From the NCBI RefSeq assembly GCF_003046175.1, contig NZ_PZZM01000001.1, positions 62,001 through 126,000 on the forward strand: a stretch of 64,000 nucleotides of DNA, written 5' to 3'. Position numbers and translations under genes: made by a program. Numbering within the stretch: the stretch's first letter is position 1; every line of letters begins with the position of its first letter. This DNA is from Bosea sp. 124 (GTDB taxonomy: Bacteria > Pseudomonadota > Alphaproteobacteria > Rhizobiales > Beijerinckiaceae). This document shows positions 7,570 through 18,809 of this stretch, one piece after another. Below the pieces are notes generated by a model. That model searched no databases. It worked only from the letters and a program-made list of their open reading frames with translations, and was not told the origin of the DNA.

Positions 7570-9168
7570 TCACGCCGTCGCGCCGGCCCGCATCAGCTTG
7601 TAGGTGATCGAGTCGACCAGCGCCTGGAACGAGGCGTCGATGATGTTGGCGCTGACGCCCACGGTGGTCCAGCGCTCGCCGGTCTCGTCGGCGGATTCGA
7701 TCAGGACGCGTGTCACCGCGTCGGTGCCGCCCTGGAAAATCCGCACCTTGTAGTCGACGAGGTGCAGGCCCTCGATCAGCGACTGGTAGTGGCCGAGGTC
7801 CTTGCGCAGCGCGACATCAAGCGCGTTGACGGGGCCGGCCGCCCCCTCGGCCGCCGAGATCAGCAATTCGTCGCCGACCTTCACCTTCACGATCGCCTCC
7901 GAGAAGGTGACGAGCTCGCCCAGGGCATTGTAGCGGCGCTCGACATTCACCTTGAAGCGCTCGACCTCGAAATAAGCCGGGACCTCGCCCATGATACGCT
8001 TGGCGAGGAGGTAGAACGAGGCATCGGCGCCCTCGAAGGCATAGCCCTGCGCCTCCTTCTCCTTGACCTCCTCCAGCACGCGGGCGAGGCGCGGATCGTC
8101 GCGACCGAGCGTGACGCCGATGCGCTCCAGCTCGGCGACGAGGTTCGACTTGCCGCCCTGGTCAGAAATCAGCACCTTGCGCAGATTGCCGGTCGCCTCC
8201 GGCGGAACATGCTCATAGGTGCGCGGGTCCTTCAGCACGGCCGAGGCATGGATGCCGGCCTTGGTCGCGAAGGCGGACGCCCCGACGAAGGGCGCGTGAC
8301 GGTTCGGCGCGCGGTTCAGCATCTCGTCGAGCGAGCGCGAGACATGGGTCAGCTCGGCGAGCTGCTGCTCGCCGATGCCGATCTCGAAGCGGCCGCGATA
8401 GCGCTCCTTCAGCTTCAGCGCGCCGATCAGGGTGACCAGATTGGCGTTGCCGCAGCGCTCGCCGAGACCGTTCAGCGTGCCCTGGATCTGGCGTGCGCCG
8501 GCCTCGACAGCGGCCAGCGAATTGGCGACGGCGCAGCCGCAATCGTCATGGGCGTGGATGCCGAGATGGTCTCCCGGCACGCGCTTGGCCACCTCGGCCA
8601 CGATGGCCCCGATCTCGTCTGGCAGCGTGCCGCCATTGGTGTCGCAGAGCACGACCCAGCGCGCGCCGGAATCGTATGCCGCGCGGGCGCAGGCGAGCGC
8701 GTAATCGGGATTGGCCTTGTAGCCGTCGAAGAAGTGCTCGCAGTCGAGCATGACCTCGCGGCCGGCGGCCTTCGCGGCCTCGACGCTCTCACGGATGCCG
8801 GCGAGGTTGTCCTCGAGCGGGATCTCGAGCGCGACATGGACATGGTAGTCCCAGGCCTTGGCGACGAAGACGATCGCGTCGGCCTTCGCTTCCAGCAGCG
8901 CCCTGAGCCCGGGGTCGTTGGCGGCCGAGCGCCCTGCCCGTTTGGTCATGCCGAACGCGGCGAACTTGGCTGTCCTTGTCGGCTTTTCCGCAAAGAACGC
9001 CGTGTCGAGCGGGTTCGCGCCGGGATAGCCGCCCTCGACATAGTCGATGCCGAGCCTGTCGAGCAGGCCGGCGACGGCGCGCTTGTCGTCGAGCGAGAAA
9101 TCGACGCCGGTGGTCTGCGCGCCGTCGCGCAAAGTCGTGTCGAAGAGATGGATGCGGGCGGCCGTCAT
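7570..9168 (-). CDS. cimA: (R)-citramalate synthase
   Basis: This 532-aa enzyme belongs to the isopropylmalate/homocitrate synthase family. It starts MTAARIHLFDTTLRDGAQTTG, with the metal-binding and catalytic DTTLRDGAQ loop at residues 10-18. HAHDDCGCAVAN carries the HxH metal ligands, and NGLGERCGNANL follows. The TIM barrel covers about 1-270 and a C-terminal LeuA-type regulatory domain about 380-532. The variant features and length match CimA, which condenses acetyl-CoA with pyruvate in the threonine-independent isoleucine route, better than LeuA. Its ATG overlaps the stop of a 38-codon ORF (ATGA), so it is translated last in a coupled set with cysS. Confidence 0.92.
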   Translation of the reverse strand: MTAARIHLFDTTLRDGAQTTGVDFSLDDKRAVAGLLDRLGIDYVEGGYPGANPLDTAFFAEKPTRTAKFAAFGMTKRAGRSAANDPGLRALLEAKADAIVFVAKAWDYHVHVALEIPLEDNLAGIRESVEAAKAAGREVMLDCEHFFDGYKANPDYALACARAAYDSGARWVVLCDTNGGTLPDEIGAIVAEVAKRVPGDHLGIHAHDDCGCAVANSLAAVEAGARQIQGTLNGLGERCGNANLVTLIGALKLKERYRGRFEIGIGEQQLAELTHVSRSLDEMLNRAPNRHAPFVGASAFATKAGIHASAVLKDPRTYEHVPPEATGNLRKVLISDQGGKSNLVAELERIGVTLGRDDPRLARVLEEVKEKEAQGYAFEGADASFYLLAKRIMGEVPAYFEVERFKVNVERRYNALGELVTFSEAIVKVKVGDELLISAAEGAAGPVNALDVALRKDLGHYQSLIEGLHLVDYKVRIFQGGTDAVTRVLIESADETGERWTTVGVSANIIDASFQALVDSITYKLMRAGATA

Positions 9169-9281
9169 CGGTCGCGCTTCAGCTTGAGGCGCAGGATACG
9201 GGGGATCACCATGGCCAGCATGACGAGCTTGATCGCGACGGAGAGCGAGCCGGCAGGGCGGATCTTGGGGGTCGGGGTCAT
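9165..9281 (-). CDS. 38-residue small membrane protein candidate between DUF559 gene and cimA
   Basis: This short frame, read from ATG 9281, encodes 38 aa: a polar start [12 protein letters not shown], a hydrophobic stretch SVAIKLVMLAMVIPRIL and a basic end RLKLKRDR, which would make one short membrane helix with positive-inside charge. Both ends are 4-bp ATGA overlaps: its ATG shares bases with the DUF559 stop (9278-9281), and its TGA with the cimA ATG (9165-9168). That double junction is the main evidence that it is translated, since coupled genes in such chains are normally real. No known family is recognised. It could otherwise be only a ribosome relay into cimA. Confidence 0.6.
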   Translation of the reverse strand: MTPTPKIRPAGSLSVAIKLVMLAMVIPRILRLKLKRDR

Positions 9282-9840
9282 CGGATGTGGTCGTCCAATC
9301 GGGTAAACTGCCGGAGCGGGCGCTGCTGGAGCGGAGCGTTCAGATCAGCCCAGATCGTGTCGACGATCTCGTCAGGCCTCTGCAGGATGTCCGCATTCCA
9401 GAATCGACGAATGCGAAAGCCTTGGGCAACGATCCATGCGTCGCGCTCCTCGTCATAGGCGTTCTCGGCATGCTGGCCGCCGTCGGCCTCGATGATCAGC
9501 CGGCGCTCAAGACAGACGAGATCGACGATATAGCGCCCGATCTCGACCTGCCGGCGAAATTTGAAACCGCTGAAGCGGCGATCGCGTAGGAGATGCCAGA
9601 GCTTGCGCTCGGCCTCGGTCGGCTCCCGGCGCATGGCGCGAGCACGCCGCTTCAGGGTTTGCCCAAGCGTCGGCGCGGTCTCCCCTTCTCCCCTCGCGGG
9701 AGAAGGGGGCCGCGCAGCGGCCGGATGAGGGGGCGCCGTGACGTTTCCGGGGCGTGCGTTTGCGGACGCATCAATGGCACCGTCACGGCGCCCCCTCACC
9801 CCAGCCCTCTCCCGCGAGGGGAGAGGGGGTGCGTCGCGGT

Positions 9841-9844
<4 letters not shown>
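9278..9844 (-). CDS. DUF559 (very-short-patch-repair-like) nuclease-fold protein with repeat-derived N-terminus
   Basis: The 188-aa frame starts at ATG 9844, which overlaps the cysS stop as ATGA. The conserved domain is about residues 66-170: [39 protein letters not shown] and [10 protein letters not shown], which carry the E, D and E-x-D residues expected of a restriction-endonuclease-like fold. Residues 1-60 ([26 protein letters not shown]) are the translation of a palindromic intergenic repeat rather than protein-like sequence. Translation from ATG 9634 would give only the domain. DUF559 proteins are widespread and their natural role is unclear. Confidence 0.83.
9678..9835. repeat. Composite palindromic repeat embedded in a coding frame
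   Basis: Inner arms TGAGGGGGCGCCGTGACG (9726-9743) and its perfect inverse (9781-9798) are flanked by two further hairpins built on CTCCCCTCGCGGGAGA-like cores (about 9680-9710 and 9804-9830). This common alphaproteobacterial intergenic element forms the first 60 codons of the DUF559 gene without breaking the frame. Confidence 0.75.
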
Positions 9845-11388
<1,544 letters not shown>

Positions 11389-11703
11389 CGGGAGTATCCT
11401 GGCGAACGGCGAAAGCGTGACGGCGGTCCTGGCCGCTGGCCGGGGCGCTTTCTGTCTTTACCGTTTCAGGATGAGGACGTGAGCAGCCGGCCAGCGAGAG
11501 CTAGCGGCAAATAATGGAAATCAGGTTGAGGGCCCGCGTCATCGGGAAACGCTTGCCTGCGTGCGGGCTTTGCGTCAAGAGGGCGCCCCAACTTCGCCGC
11601 ACTGCACCATCAGAAGGCCGGCGCTTCATTCAATCTTAACTGCCGGGAACCATCCTCGCGATTCGAGGGTTGAGCGCCCGTCAGCCACGAGGACACCCCA
11701 GAG
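11389..11703. other. 315-bp non-coding gap between divergent genes
   Basis: This stretch separates cysS (reverse) from a small exported protein gene (forward) and must hold both promoters. I see no open frame with a ribosome site, only a small hairpin CCTCG/CGAGG at 11654-11668. No promoter could be assigned with confidence. Confidence 0.6.
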
Positions 11704-12039
11704 ATGCGCCGCGCCGTTGCCCTGATCGGCCTGTTCGGGATCGTCGGAGCCGGGCTTTCGCTGTCGGTCCTGCCGACCAGCAAGACCGCCGCCGCCCCCA
11801 GCGACCAGCGCACCTTCCTGATCCCGGCCAGCGACGGCTACGGCGTCGCCGACTGCCTCTCCAGCAAGTCGGAATGCGGCAAGATCGTCGCCGACGCCTG
11901 GTGCGAAGCACAAGGCTTCGCCAGGGCGAGCGCCTATGGTCTGGCCACGCGGGAGGATTTCACCGGGTCACTGTCCAAGGTGAAGGCTGCGCCCGCCGCG
12001 GCACCGGAGCAGCCGCTGGTCATCACCTGCGGCGGCTGA
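11704..12039 (+). CDS. Small exported protein of unknown function
   Basis: The 111-aa product begins with a signal sequence (MRRAVALIGLFGIVGAGLSLSVLP, then TSKTAAA). The mature region holds four cysteines (VADCLS, SECGK, DAWCEAQGF and VITCGG), suggesting two disulfides in the periplasm. The pattern GYGVADCLSSKSECGKIVADAWCEAQGFARASAYG resembles small uncharacterised proteins of Rhizobiales that I cannot place in a named family. It ends 10 bp before the convergent creA-like gene. Function unknown. Confidence 0.8.
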   Translation: MRRAVALIGLFGIVGAGLSLSVLPTSKTAAAPSDQRTFLIPASDGYGVADCLSSKSECGKIVADAWCEAQGFARASAYGLATREDFTGSLSKVKAAPAAAPEQPLVITCGG

Positions 12040-12049
12040 GGCCGCTTTC

Positions 12050-12568
12050 CTACTTGATCCAGTCGGCGCATTTCGGCGCCTCGCCCGTGCCGCCCCAAGG
12101 CATGATCGGGACGGTCGAGGTCGAGTTCTGCGGCGAGCCGTCGATCAGCTTGTCCGAATAGACCAGATAGACCAGCACGTTGCGCTTGGCATCGCAGCCG
12201 CGCACGATCTGCATCTTCTTCCAGACCAGCGAGCGGCGTTCGCGGAAGACGACATCGCCCTGATCGGCCTTCTCGCGGAACTTGATCGGGCCGATCTGAC
12301 GGCAGGCGAGCGAGATTTCGGACACCTCCTCGGCGACGCCGAACATGCCGGAGACGCCGCCCTTCTCGGGGATGGTGTAATGGCAGGCGACGCCCTCGAC
12401 GACAGGATCATCGACGCCGTAGACCGCGAGCTTGTCGTCGGGGGTCAGCATCTTCCAGACGGTGGACTTCCTGAAGATCAGGTCTTCTTGCGCCACGGCC
12501 GGCAGCGCCTGAGCCGCAAGGCCGAGCAGGCCGGCGATGACGGCGGAAGCGATGGCATTCATGCGCAT
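12050..12568 (-). CDS. creA: CreA family periplasmic protein
   Basis: The product is 172 aa. ATG 12568 is chosen because AGGAG lies eight bases upstream; a frame extending to 12646 has no such site and would overlap the upstream gene. A signal peptide ends near PAVAQ. The mature protein shows the CreA pattern: VEGVACHYTIPEKGG, SLACRQIGPI, FRERRSLVWKKMQIVRGCDAKRNVLVYLVYS and a C-terminal STVPIMPWG. CreA proteins are exported and widely conserved, but their biochemical role is not established. It follows a membrane protein gene on the same strand. Confidence 0.9.
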   Translation of the reverse strand: MRMNAIASAVIAGLLGLAAQALPAVAQEDLIFRKSTVWKMLTPDDKLAVYGVDDPVVEGVACHYTIPEKGGVSGMFGVAEEVSEISLACRQIGPIKFREKADQGDVVFRERRSLVWKKMQIVRGCDAKRNVLVYLVYSDKLIDGSPQNSTSTVPIMPWGGTGEAPKCADWIK

Positions 12569-12642
12569 GGACGATCTCCTTCGGCGGCAAGGCGCCGCCT
12601 GCCCGGATATGGTGGCGGGCGAGCGTGCCCGCCAGATCAGTC

Positions 12643-13176
12643 TCACGCCGCCAGCGGCTTGAAGGCGAGATAGGCGGCCGCGACCGCCCCGACCGTGCCG
12701 AGCAGGAACAGCACCAGCTTGAACTGGGTGAGGCGGCTGGCGAAGGCGACGTCGCCAGCCTCAACCTTCGGATATTTGTCGAGCAGCCTTGCCACAGAGA
12801 GGTTCTCGGCGACATCGCAGAGGCCGCCCAGCAGCCAGCCGCCGCCGCAGAGCGCCGCGACCCACCAGGGCTGGCCACGCATCGACAGGCCCGCGATCAG
12901 GATCGCGCCAACGATGGCATAGGTGAAGGCGCAGGCGACATCGGCCGGAAGCACCCGGTTGCGATAGCGGGCGCGGTGCGTCTCGCCATACATGGCGAAG
13001 AGCTTCTCGACATCGGCGACGTTGAAGCCGTTCCAGTCATTTTCCAGCATGCGCGGCACGCCCTGCCGGCTCGACCAGAAGCCGACCGCCCAGAACAGCA
13101 CCATCACCAGCGCCGGCCCCCAGACGAAGAAGGCCAGCGGAACGGTCGCGGGATAGAACGGCACGGCGTCGATCAT
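12643..13176 (-). CDS. Multi-pass membrane protein of unknown function
   Basis: This 177-aa protein has about four hydrophobic segments: PLAFFVWGPALVMVLFWAVG, ACAFTYAIVGAILIAGLSM, WWVAALCGGGWLLGGLCD and KLVLFLLGTVGAVAAAYLAF. Between the first two is a soluble stretch with RMLENDWNGFNVADVEKLF. No transport or enzyme motif is recognised. It is 74 bp upstream of creA on the same strand and could be cotranscribed with it. Role unknown. Confidence 0.78.
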   Translation of the reverse strand: MIDAVPFYPATVPLAFFVWGPALVMVLFWAVGFWSSRQGVPRMLENDWNGFNVADVEKLFAMYGETHRARYRNRVLPADVACAFTYAIVGAILIAGLSMRGQPWWVAALCGGGWLLGGLCDVAENLSVARLLDKYPKVEAGDVAFASRLTQFKLVLFLLGTVGAVAAAYLAFKPLAA

Positions 13177-13318
13177 GGGGCGTGAGCTTTCGCAGCGGGC
13201 TTCGTCGATGGATGCGGCGGCAGGTTAGCCGCCGCTCCGGCAGGCGCCAAGCTCTCCGACGCAAAAGCCGCCGCGCGGTTCCTTCGGCGACGGCTCGGGC
13301 CTGCACGCGCCAACCGCC

Positions 13319-14332
13319 TCACCCGACATGCGGCAAGATCTCCTGCTCGATCGCCCCGAAGATCGAATGGCCGGTCGAAGTCTTCACCTCGATGCGGATC
13401 GTGTCGCCGAAGCGCAGAAACGGCGTGCTGGCCGCGCCCGTCAGGATCGTCTCGACCATGCGCTGCTCGACGATGCAGGCGTAGCCGGCACCGCCCTCGG
13501 CCAGCGCACGCCCCGGACCGCCATCGGCGCCGCGGTTCGAGACCGTACCGGAGCCGATGATCGTGCCGGCGCCGAGCCGACGCGTCCTCGCGGCATGGGC
13601 CATCAGCGCGCCGAAGTCGAAGGTCATGTCGGTGCCGGCATCGGGCCGCCCGAACAGCCTGCCATTGATCTGCGCCAGAACGGGCAGGTGCAGCTTGCCG
13701 CCGCGCCAGGCGTCGCCGAGTTCGTCGGGGGTGACGGCGACCGGCGAATAGGCACTGGACGGCTTCGCCTGGACGAAGCCGAAGCCCTTCGCCAGCTCCG
13801 GCCCGGCCAGGTTGCGCAAGCTGACATCATTGGCCAGCATCACGAGGCGGATATGGCCGAGCGCGGCCTGCGGGCTGACGCCCATCGGCACGTCGCCGGT
13901 GACGACCGCGACCTCGGCCTCGAAATCGATGCCCTGATCCTCGGCGATCGCATGCACCGCCTGGCGTGCACCCAGCGGCGTATCGGAGCCGCCCTGATAC
14001 ATCAGCGGTTCCGTCAGAAGATTTTCCGGCAGGGCGACGCCACGCGCCTTCCGGGTCAGTTCGACGTGGTTGGCATAGGCCGAGCCGTCGAGCCACTGAT
14101 AGGCACGCGGCAGCGGCGCGGCGCAATCATGCTCGTGAAAGCGGAAGGAGGGGACCGAGCCGTGCTCCAGGCTCACCGCCAGATCGGCGAGGCGCGGGGC
14201 GAGCCGGTCCCAGTCATCGAGCGCGGCCTGCAGCGTCGGCACCACCGGGAAGGCATCGGTGGCGCGCGTCAGATCCTGCGAGACCACGACCAGCCGGCCA
14301 TCCCGGCCATGCATAAGTGAAGCGAGTTTCAT
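13319..14332 (-). CDS. Fumarylacetoacetate hydrolase family protein
   Basis: The 337-aa protein fits the FAH superfamily, metal-dependent hydrolases or decarboxylases of beta-diketo and related acids. Visible blocks are YQWLDGSAYANHVELTRKA, DFEAEVAVVTGDVPMG with acidic metal ligands, LANDVSLRNLAGPE, PSSAYSPVAVTPDELG and GSGTVSNRG near the C-terminus. The length and the N-terminal cap resemble the group annotated as fumarylacetoacetases or 2-keto-hydrolases in aromatic catabolism. No other homogentisate-pathway gene is adjacent, so the substrate is open. It is divergent from a TRAP solute-binding protein gene. Confidence 0.88.
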   Translation of the reverse strand: MKLASLMHGRDGRLVVVSQDLTRATDAFPVVPTLQAALDDWDRLAPRLADLAVSLEHGSVPSFRFHEHDCAAPLPRAYQWLDGSAYANHVELTRKARGVALPENLLTEPLMYQGGSDTPLGARQAVHAIAEDQGIDFEAEVAVVTGDVPMGVSPQAALGHIRLVMLANDVSLRNLAGPELAKGFGFVQAKPSSAYSPVAVTPDELGDAWRGGKLHLPVLAQINGRLFGRPDAGTDMTFDFGALMAHAARTRRLGAGTIIGSGTVSNRGADGGPGRALAEGGAGYACIVEQRMVETILTGAASTPFLRFGDTIRIEVKTSTGHSIFGAIEQEILPHVG

Positions 14333-14395
14333 GTCTTTTCATTCCTCGCGCGACACGCCAATAAGGGCTCAACAAGCCCGTGGGAGGAACACCTT

Positions 14396-15481
14396 ATGAA
14401 ACGTCGCGACTTTTTGAAAACAGGTGCACTCGCCGCCGCCGCCACGCCCGTCGCGATGCCGGCCGTCGCACAGTCGCAGCCCGAGGTGAAGTGGCGGCTG
14501 ACGTCGAGCTTCCCCAAGTCGCTCGACACGATCTTCGGGACCGCACAGCACTTCTCAAAGCTCGTCAGCGACGCGACCGACGGCAAGTTCCAGATACAGG
14601 TCTTCGCTCCGGGCGAGATCGTCCCGGGTCTGCAGGCGCTCGACGCCGTCTCCTCGGGCACAGTCGAATGCGCGCATTCGCCGACCTATTTCTACATCGG
14701 CAAGGACCCCGCGCTGGGGCTCGGCACCGGCATCCCCTTCGGGCTGAACGCCCGCCAGCAGCATAGCTGGTGGTATTTCGGCGGCGGCGAGCAGATCGTG
14801 AACGGCGTTCTCGACCGCTTCAACGCCTATTCGATCCCCTGCGGCAATTCGGGCTGCCAGATGGGCGGCTTCTTCCGCAAGGAACTCACCGGCCTCGACG
14901 ACCTCAAGGGGCTGAAGTTCCGTATCGGCGGGATGGGCGGGGCGGTGCTGGCCAAGCTCGGCGTGGTGCCGACGCAGATCGCGCCCGGCGACGTCTACCC
15001 GGCGCTGGAGCGCGGCACGATCGATGCGGCGGAATTCGTCGGCCCCTATGACGACGAGAAGCTCGGCTTCATCCGGGTCGCCAAATATTACTACTATCCC
15101 GGCTGGTGGGAGGGCGGCGCGATGCTGCACCTGATCATCGGCAAGGAGGCCTGGGCCAAGCTGCCGAAGCACTATCAGGCGATCGTCCAGAACGCCTGCG
15201 AGGCGGCCAACAACTGGATGCTGGGCAAATACGACTTTGTGAATCCGGGCGGACTGCGCCGGCTCGTCGGCCAGGGCGCACAGCTCCGGCCCTTCCCGCT
15301 GCCGGTGATGGAAGCGGCCCTCAAGGCCGCCGAGGAGTATTACGCCGAGACCTCGGCCAAAAGCGCCGACTTCAAGGCAGGCTACGATTCGATGGTCGCC
15401 TTCCGCGGCGAGAACCTGCTCTGGTGGCAGGTCGCCGAGTTGTCCTACGACTCGTTCATGAACCGGCTGAAGGCGCGCTGA
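14396..15481 (+). CDS. TRAP transporter solute-binding protein, DctP family (orphan copy 1)
   Basis: This 361-aa periplasmic receptor has a twin-arginine-type leader (MKRRDFLKTGALAAAATP...AVAQ), suggesting export after folding. The mature protein carries the DctP/TakP-like blocks [38 protein letters not shown] (ligand-binding Arg region) and [12 protein letters not shown]. Close relatives bind 2-oxo acids or other carboxylates. A good ribosome site (GGGAGGAAC) lies upstream. No DctQ or DctM membrane gene is near; instead a MarR regulator follows 35 bp later. Two paralogues lie at 60120 and 61478. Confidence 0.93.
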   Translation: MKRRDFLKTGALAAAATPVAMPAVAQSQPEVKWRLTSSFPKSLDTIFGTAQHFSKLVSDATDGKFQIQVFAPGEIVPGLQALDAVSSGTVECAHSPTYFYIGKDPALGLGTGIPFGLNARQQHSWWYFGGGEQIVNGVLDRFNAYSIPCGNSGCQMGGFFRKELTGLDDLKGLKFRIGGMGGAVLAKLGVVPTQIAPGDVYPALERGTIDAAEFVGPYDDEKLGFIRVAKYYYYPGWWEGGAMLHLIIGKEAWAKLPKHYQAIVQNACEAANNWMLGKYDFVNPGGLRRLVGQGAQLRPFPLPVMEAALKAAEEYYAETSAKSADFKAGYDSMVAFRGENLLWWQVAELSYDSFMNRLKAR

Positions 15482-15516
15482 GCGGCCGGCTCAGCTTTGG
15501 AGGCGGCCAGCTGACC

Positions 15517-16011
15517 ATGTCGACGAAACCGCCCTCTCCCCCGCCGGAGACTCCGCTCCGGCTGGAACAGTTCCTGCCCTACCGCCTCAACGTCGTCGCC
15601 TTCCATTCGGCGCGGGCGCTGGGGCGGATCTATGACGCGCATTTCGGCATCGGCATCCCGGAGTGGCGGGTGGTCGCGCAGCTTGGCGAATTCGGCAAGC
15701 TGACCTCGCGCGACATCGGCGAACTGGCCCAGATGCACAAGACCAAGGTCTCGCGAGCCGTCTCCGAACTGGAGAAGCGCGGGCTGGTCTCGCGGGCCGA
15801 GAACCGGCAGGACCGGCGCGAGTCCTTCGTCGCGCTGACGCCCGCCGGCGAGCGGATCTATGCGCAGATCGTGCCGCTGGCGCTGGCCTTCCAGGCGCGC
15901 TGGACGGAAGGAATCGCGACCGAGGAACTCAAGGTGTTCGAGCGCGTGCTCTCGACGCTGACCGAACGCAGCCGCCATCTCGCCGGCAGCTATCGCGAGG
16001 ACGAGGGCTGA
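15517..16011 (+). CDS. MarR family transcriptional regulator
   Basis: The 164-aa protein has a winged helix-turn-helix of MarR type: PEWRVVAQLGEFGKLTSRDIGELAQMHKTKVSRAVSELEKRGLV, then the wing ENRQDRRESFVALTPAGERIY. Start ATG 15517 follows TTTGGAGG. MarR proteins act as dimers and often answer to small aromatic or carboxylic ligands. It follows the TRAP solute-binding protein gene by 35 bp on the same strand, so it is probably cotranscribed and may control uptake of that solute. Ligand unknown. Confidence 0.92.
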   Translation: MSTKPPSPPPETPLRLEQFLPYRLNVVAFHSARALGRIYDAHFGIGIPEWRVVAQLGEFGKLTSRDIGELAQMHKTKVSRAVSELEKRGLVSRAENRQDRRESFVALTPAGERIYAQIVPLALAFQARWTEGIATEELKVFERVLSTLTERSRHLAGSYREDEG

Positions 16012-16049
16012 GGTCGCGACTGCCCTCGGGTATCGTTGTGAATCCCCTG

Positions 16050-16103
16050 AGCCCTCATCCGGAGGAGCCATTCCGTTGGGAATGGCTCCTCGGGATGAGG
16101 GCT
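16050..16103. terminator. Long near-perfect hairpin between convergent marR and purC
   Basis: AGCCCTCATCC plus GGAGGAGCCATTCC (16050-16074) pairs with its inverse (16079-16103), with a GTTG loop and one mismatch in 25 pairs. It occupies the whole gap between two converging genes and would stop or stabilise transcripts from both sides, although it has no long T-run. Confidence 0.65.
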
Positions 16104-16109
16104 GGTTAG

Positions 16110-17078
<969 letters not shown>

Positions 17079-17390
17079 GTCGGCATCGCCCGGTCACGAA
17101 GCCCGCGCGGCGTGCGCGGACGGGGTCCGAGCCTTCTAGACAGTCGGCGCGCGCGCGCCAACCGCTTCAGTGAATTCCCTGCTCGATCAGGCGTGCCGAT
17201 TGCCCGGCGGCGGCGAATATGGCATGCGGATCGGGCATCGGACCTGCCGTTCGCGGCCTGCCCGATGCCCCTCCATAGTTCCGTCGCGTTTGGCGGGTGT
17301 TGTTGCGCCCGAAGGCGAGCCCGCCAGCTTTGGGCAAGGATCGTCAGGCCCAATCAAGACCGGCAAGCAGGTGACGTGATCCGACGCGCG
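17079..17390. other. 312-bp divergent intergenic region upstream of purC
   Basis: The gap between purC and the DUF2865 gene contains an inverted repeat GGGCATCGG/CCGATGCCC (17233-17241 and 17262-17270) and several GC-rich partial repeats, but no convincing riboswitch or coding frame. A purine riboswitch was looked for and not seen. Confidence 0.5.
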
Positions 17391-18608
17391 ATGACATCGA
17401 GACCCTCCTGGCTAAGATTTGCCTCGCCGAGATCCGACTGGCCGAGATTTGCCTGGCTCCGTCGCAGCGGGCGCTTCGGTGCTGTGCTTCTGGCCCTGGC
17501 GAGCATGGGCGGGGCGGCGCTGGCGCAGTCGCCGTCCTGCAATGCATGGCGCTCCGAACTCGCCAGCCTGCAGGGCCAGCGCGGCGGCGATCCGCGCGCG
17601 GCACAGGCAGCGCAGCGCGTCGGCGCGCAGCTCGCGCAGGCGACGAGCCAGTATCGCGCCATGGGCTGCGAGCGCGGTGGCTTCACCTTCTTCGGCGAGG
17701 GCCCGCCGGCGCAATGCGGTGGCCTGCGCGCGCAGATCGGCCAGTTGCAGGCGCAATATGGCAGCCTGCAGCAACAGGGTCAGGGCGGCGCGGTCGAGCA
17801 GCGCCGGGCCCAGCTCGCTGCCGCCATCAGCAACAACTGCCGGGCCCAGCAGCGCGGCTTCTTCGAGACGATCTTCGGCCTCGAGCCGCGCCGCGGCGAA
17901 ATCGATTCGACGCTTCCGGAACTCGATCCCGAGCAGCCGCTCGAGCCCGAAAAGCCGCGCATGGGTGGGCCGCAGACCGTCTGCGTGCGGACCTGCGACG
18001 GCTTCTTCTTCCCGCTCGCCAACAATCCGGGCGGTCGCGACAGCTCCGACGAGATGTGCCAGGCGCTGTGCCCCGGCGTCGAAACGCTCGCCTATGGCAT
18101 GACCAATGGCGGCGACATCCAGAACTCCGTCGCGCGCGCCACCGGCCAGCCCTATTCCTCGCTGGCCAATGCCGGAAAATACCAGCGCAGCTTTGACGCC
18201 GCCTGCACCTGCCGCGGCCAGGGCCAGAGCTGGGCCCAGGCCCTCAAGGAGGCGGAATACCTGCTCGACAAGCGCAAGGGCGATGTCATCGTCACCGAGC
18301 AGCGGGCGGCCGAACTGTCGCGCCCGAAAGAGGCCAAGCCCGATCCGAAGCGGCGCGGCGCGGCACCGACGGTGCAGCCGGCCGCAGCCCCGGAGATTCC
18401 AGACGAGAAGCCGATGCCATCGGAAAATTCCCCGACTTCGGGCACGGAATCGGCCGGTGTCGGACCGAGTTCGGTCGGCGAACGCGTCCTCGACAAGGGC
18501 GACGGGCTGAAGCGGGAGACGCGCAGCGTCACAGGCGAGCGCCGGACGGTACGGATCGTGGCGCCGAATCTCGCGCCGAATCTCGGTCCGGCCGCTGCGA
18601 GACCATGA
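17391..18608 (+). CDS. DUF2865 domain exported protein
   Basis: The 405-aa product from ATG 17391 (GTG 17376 is possible) begins with a basic region and a hydrophobic signal, RFGAVLLALASMGGAALAQ. A long Gln/Ala-rich, probably coiled-coil section follows (about 50-165). Then comes the DUF2865 core, VCVRTCDGFFFPLANNP...CQALCPGVETLAYGM...PYSSLANAGKYQ...CTC, with paired cysteines that fit periplasmic disulfides. The C-terminal 110 aa are Pro/Ala/Glu-rich and probably unstructured. DUF2865 proteins are typical of Rhizobiales and have no known activity. The open frame extends far upstream but carries no signal there. Confidence 0.87.
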   Translation: MTSRPSWLRFASPRSDWPRFAWLRRSGRFGAVLLALASMGGAALAQSPSCNAWRSELASLQGQRGGDPRAAQAAQRVGAQLAQATSQYRAMGCERGGFTFFGEGPPAQCGGLRAQIGQLQAQYGSLQQQGQGGAVEQRRAQLAAAISNNCRAQQRGFFETIFGLEPRRGEIDSTLPELDPEQPLEPEKPRMGGPQTVCVRTCDGFFFPLANNPGGRDSSDEMCQALCPGVETLAYGMTNGGDIQNSVARATGQPYSSLANAGKYQRSFDAACTCRGQGQSWAQALKEAEYLLDKRKGDVIVTEQRAAELSRPKEAKPDPKRRGAAPTVQPAAAPEIPDEKPMPSENSPTSGTESAGVGPSSVGERVLDKGDGLKRETRSVTGERRTVRIVAPNLAPNLGPAAARP

Positions 18609-18809
18609 CAGGCTGAATTTGTTCCATGCCGTGATCGCATGGCGGCAGCGCAAAATTTGTCAGCCTCAACGCTGGACGCATGACTGTGGCGGCGCGATAG
18701 AGGGTGCAACCATCAACACGATTGCCTGGAACGTCGCCGGACCGTGCCTGATCGTGCCGCCGTGGCGGGTGCGGGAGAGGCTCTGACGACGCCGGGCCGA
18801 GAGGCCGCC

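Noticed and set aside
9678..9835. CRISPR-like array from repeated palindromes
   Set aside because: There are only two hairpin cores in inverted order with no regular spacers; it is an intergenic palindromic repeat.
17079..17390. 69-codon forward frame (17170-17379) in the purC upstream gap
   Set aside because: It has no ribosome site or hydrophobic or domain pattern, and overlaps repeat arms.
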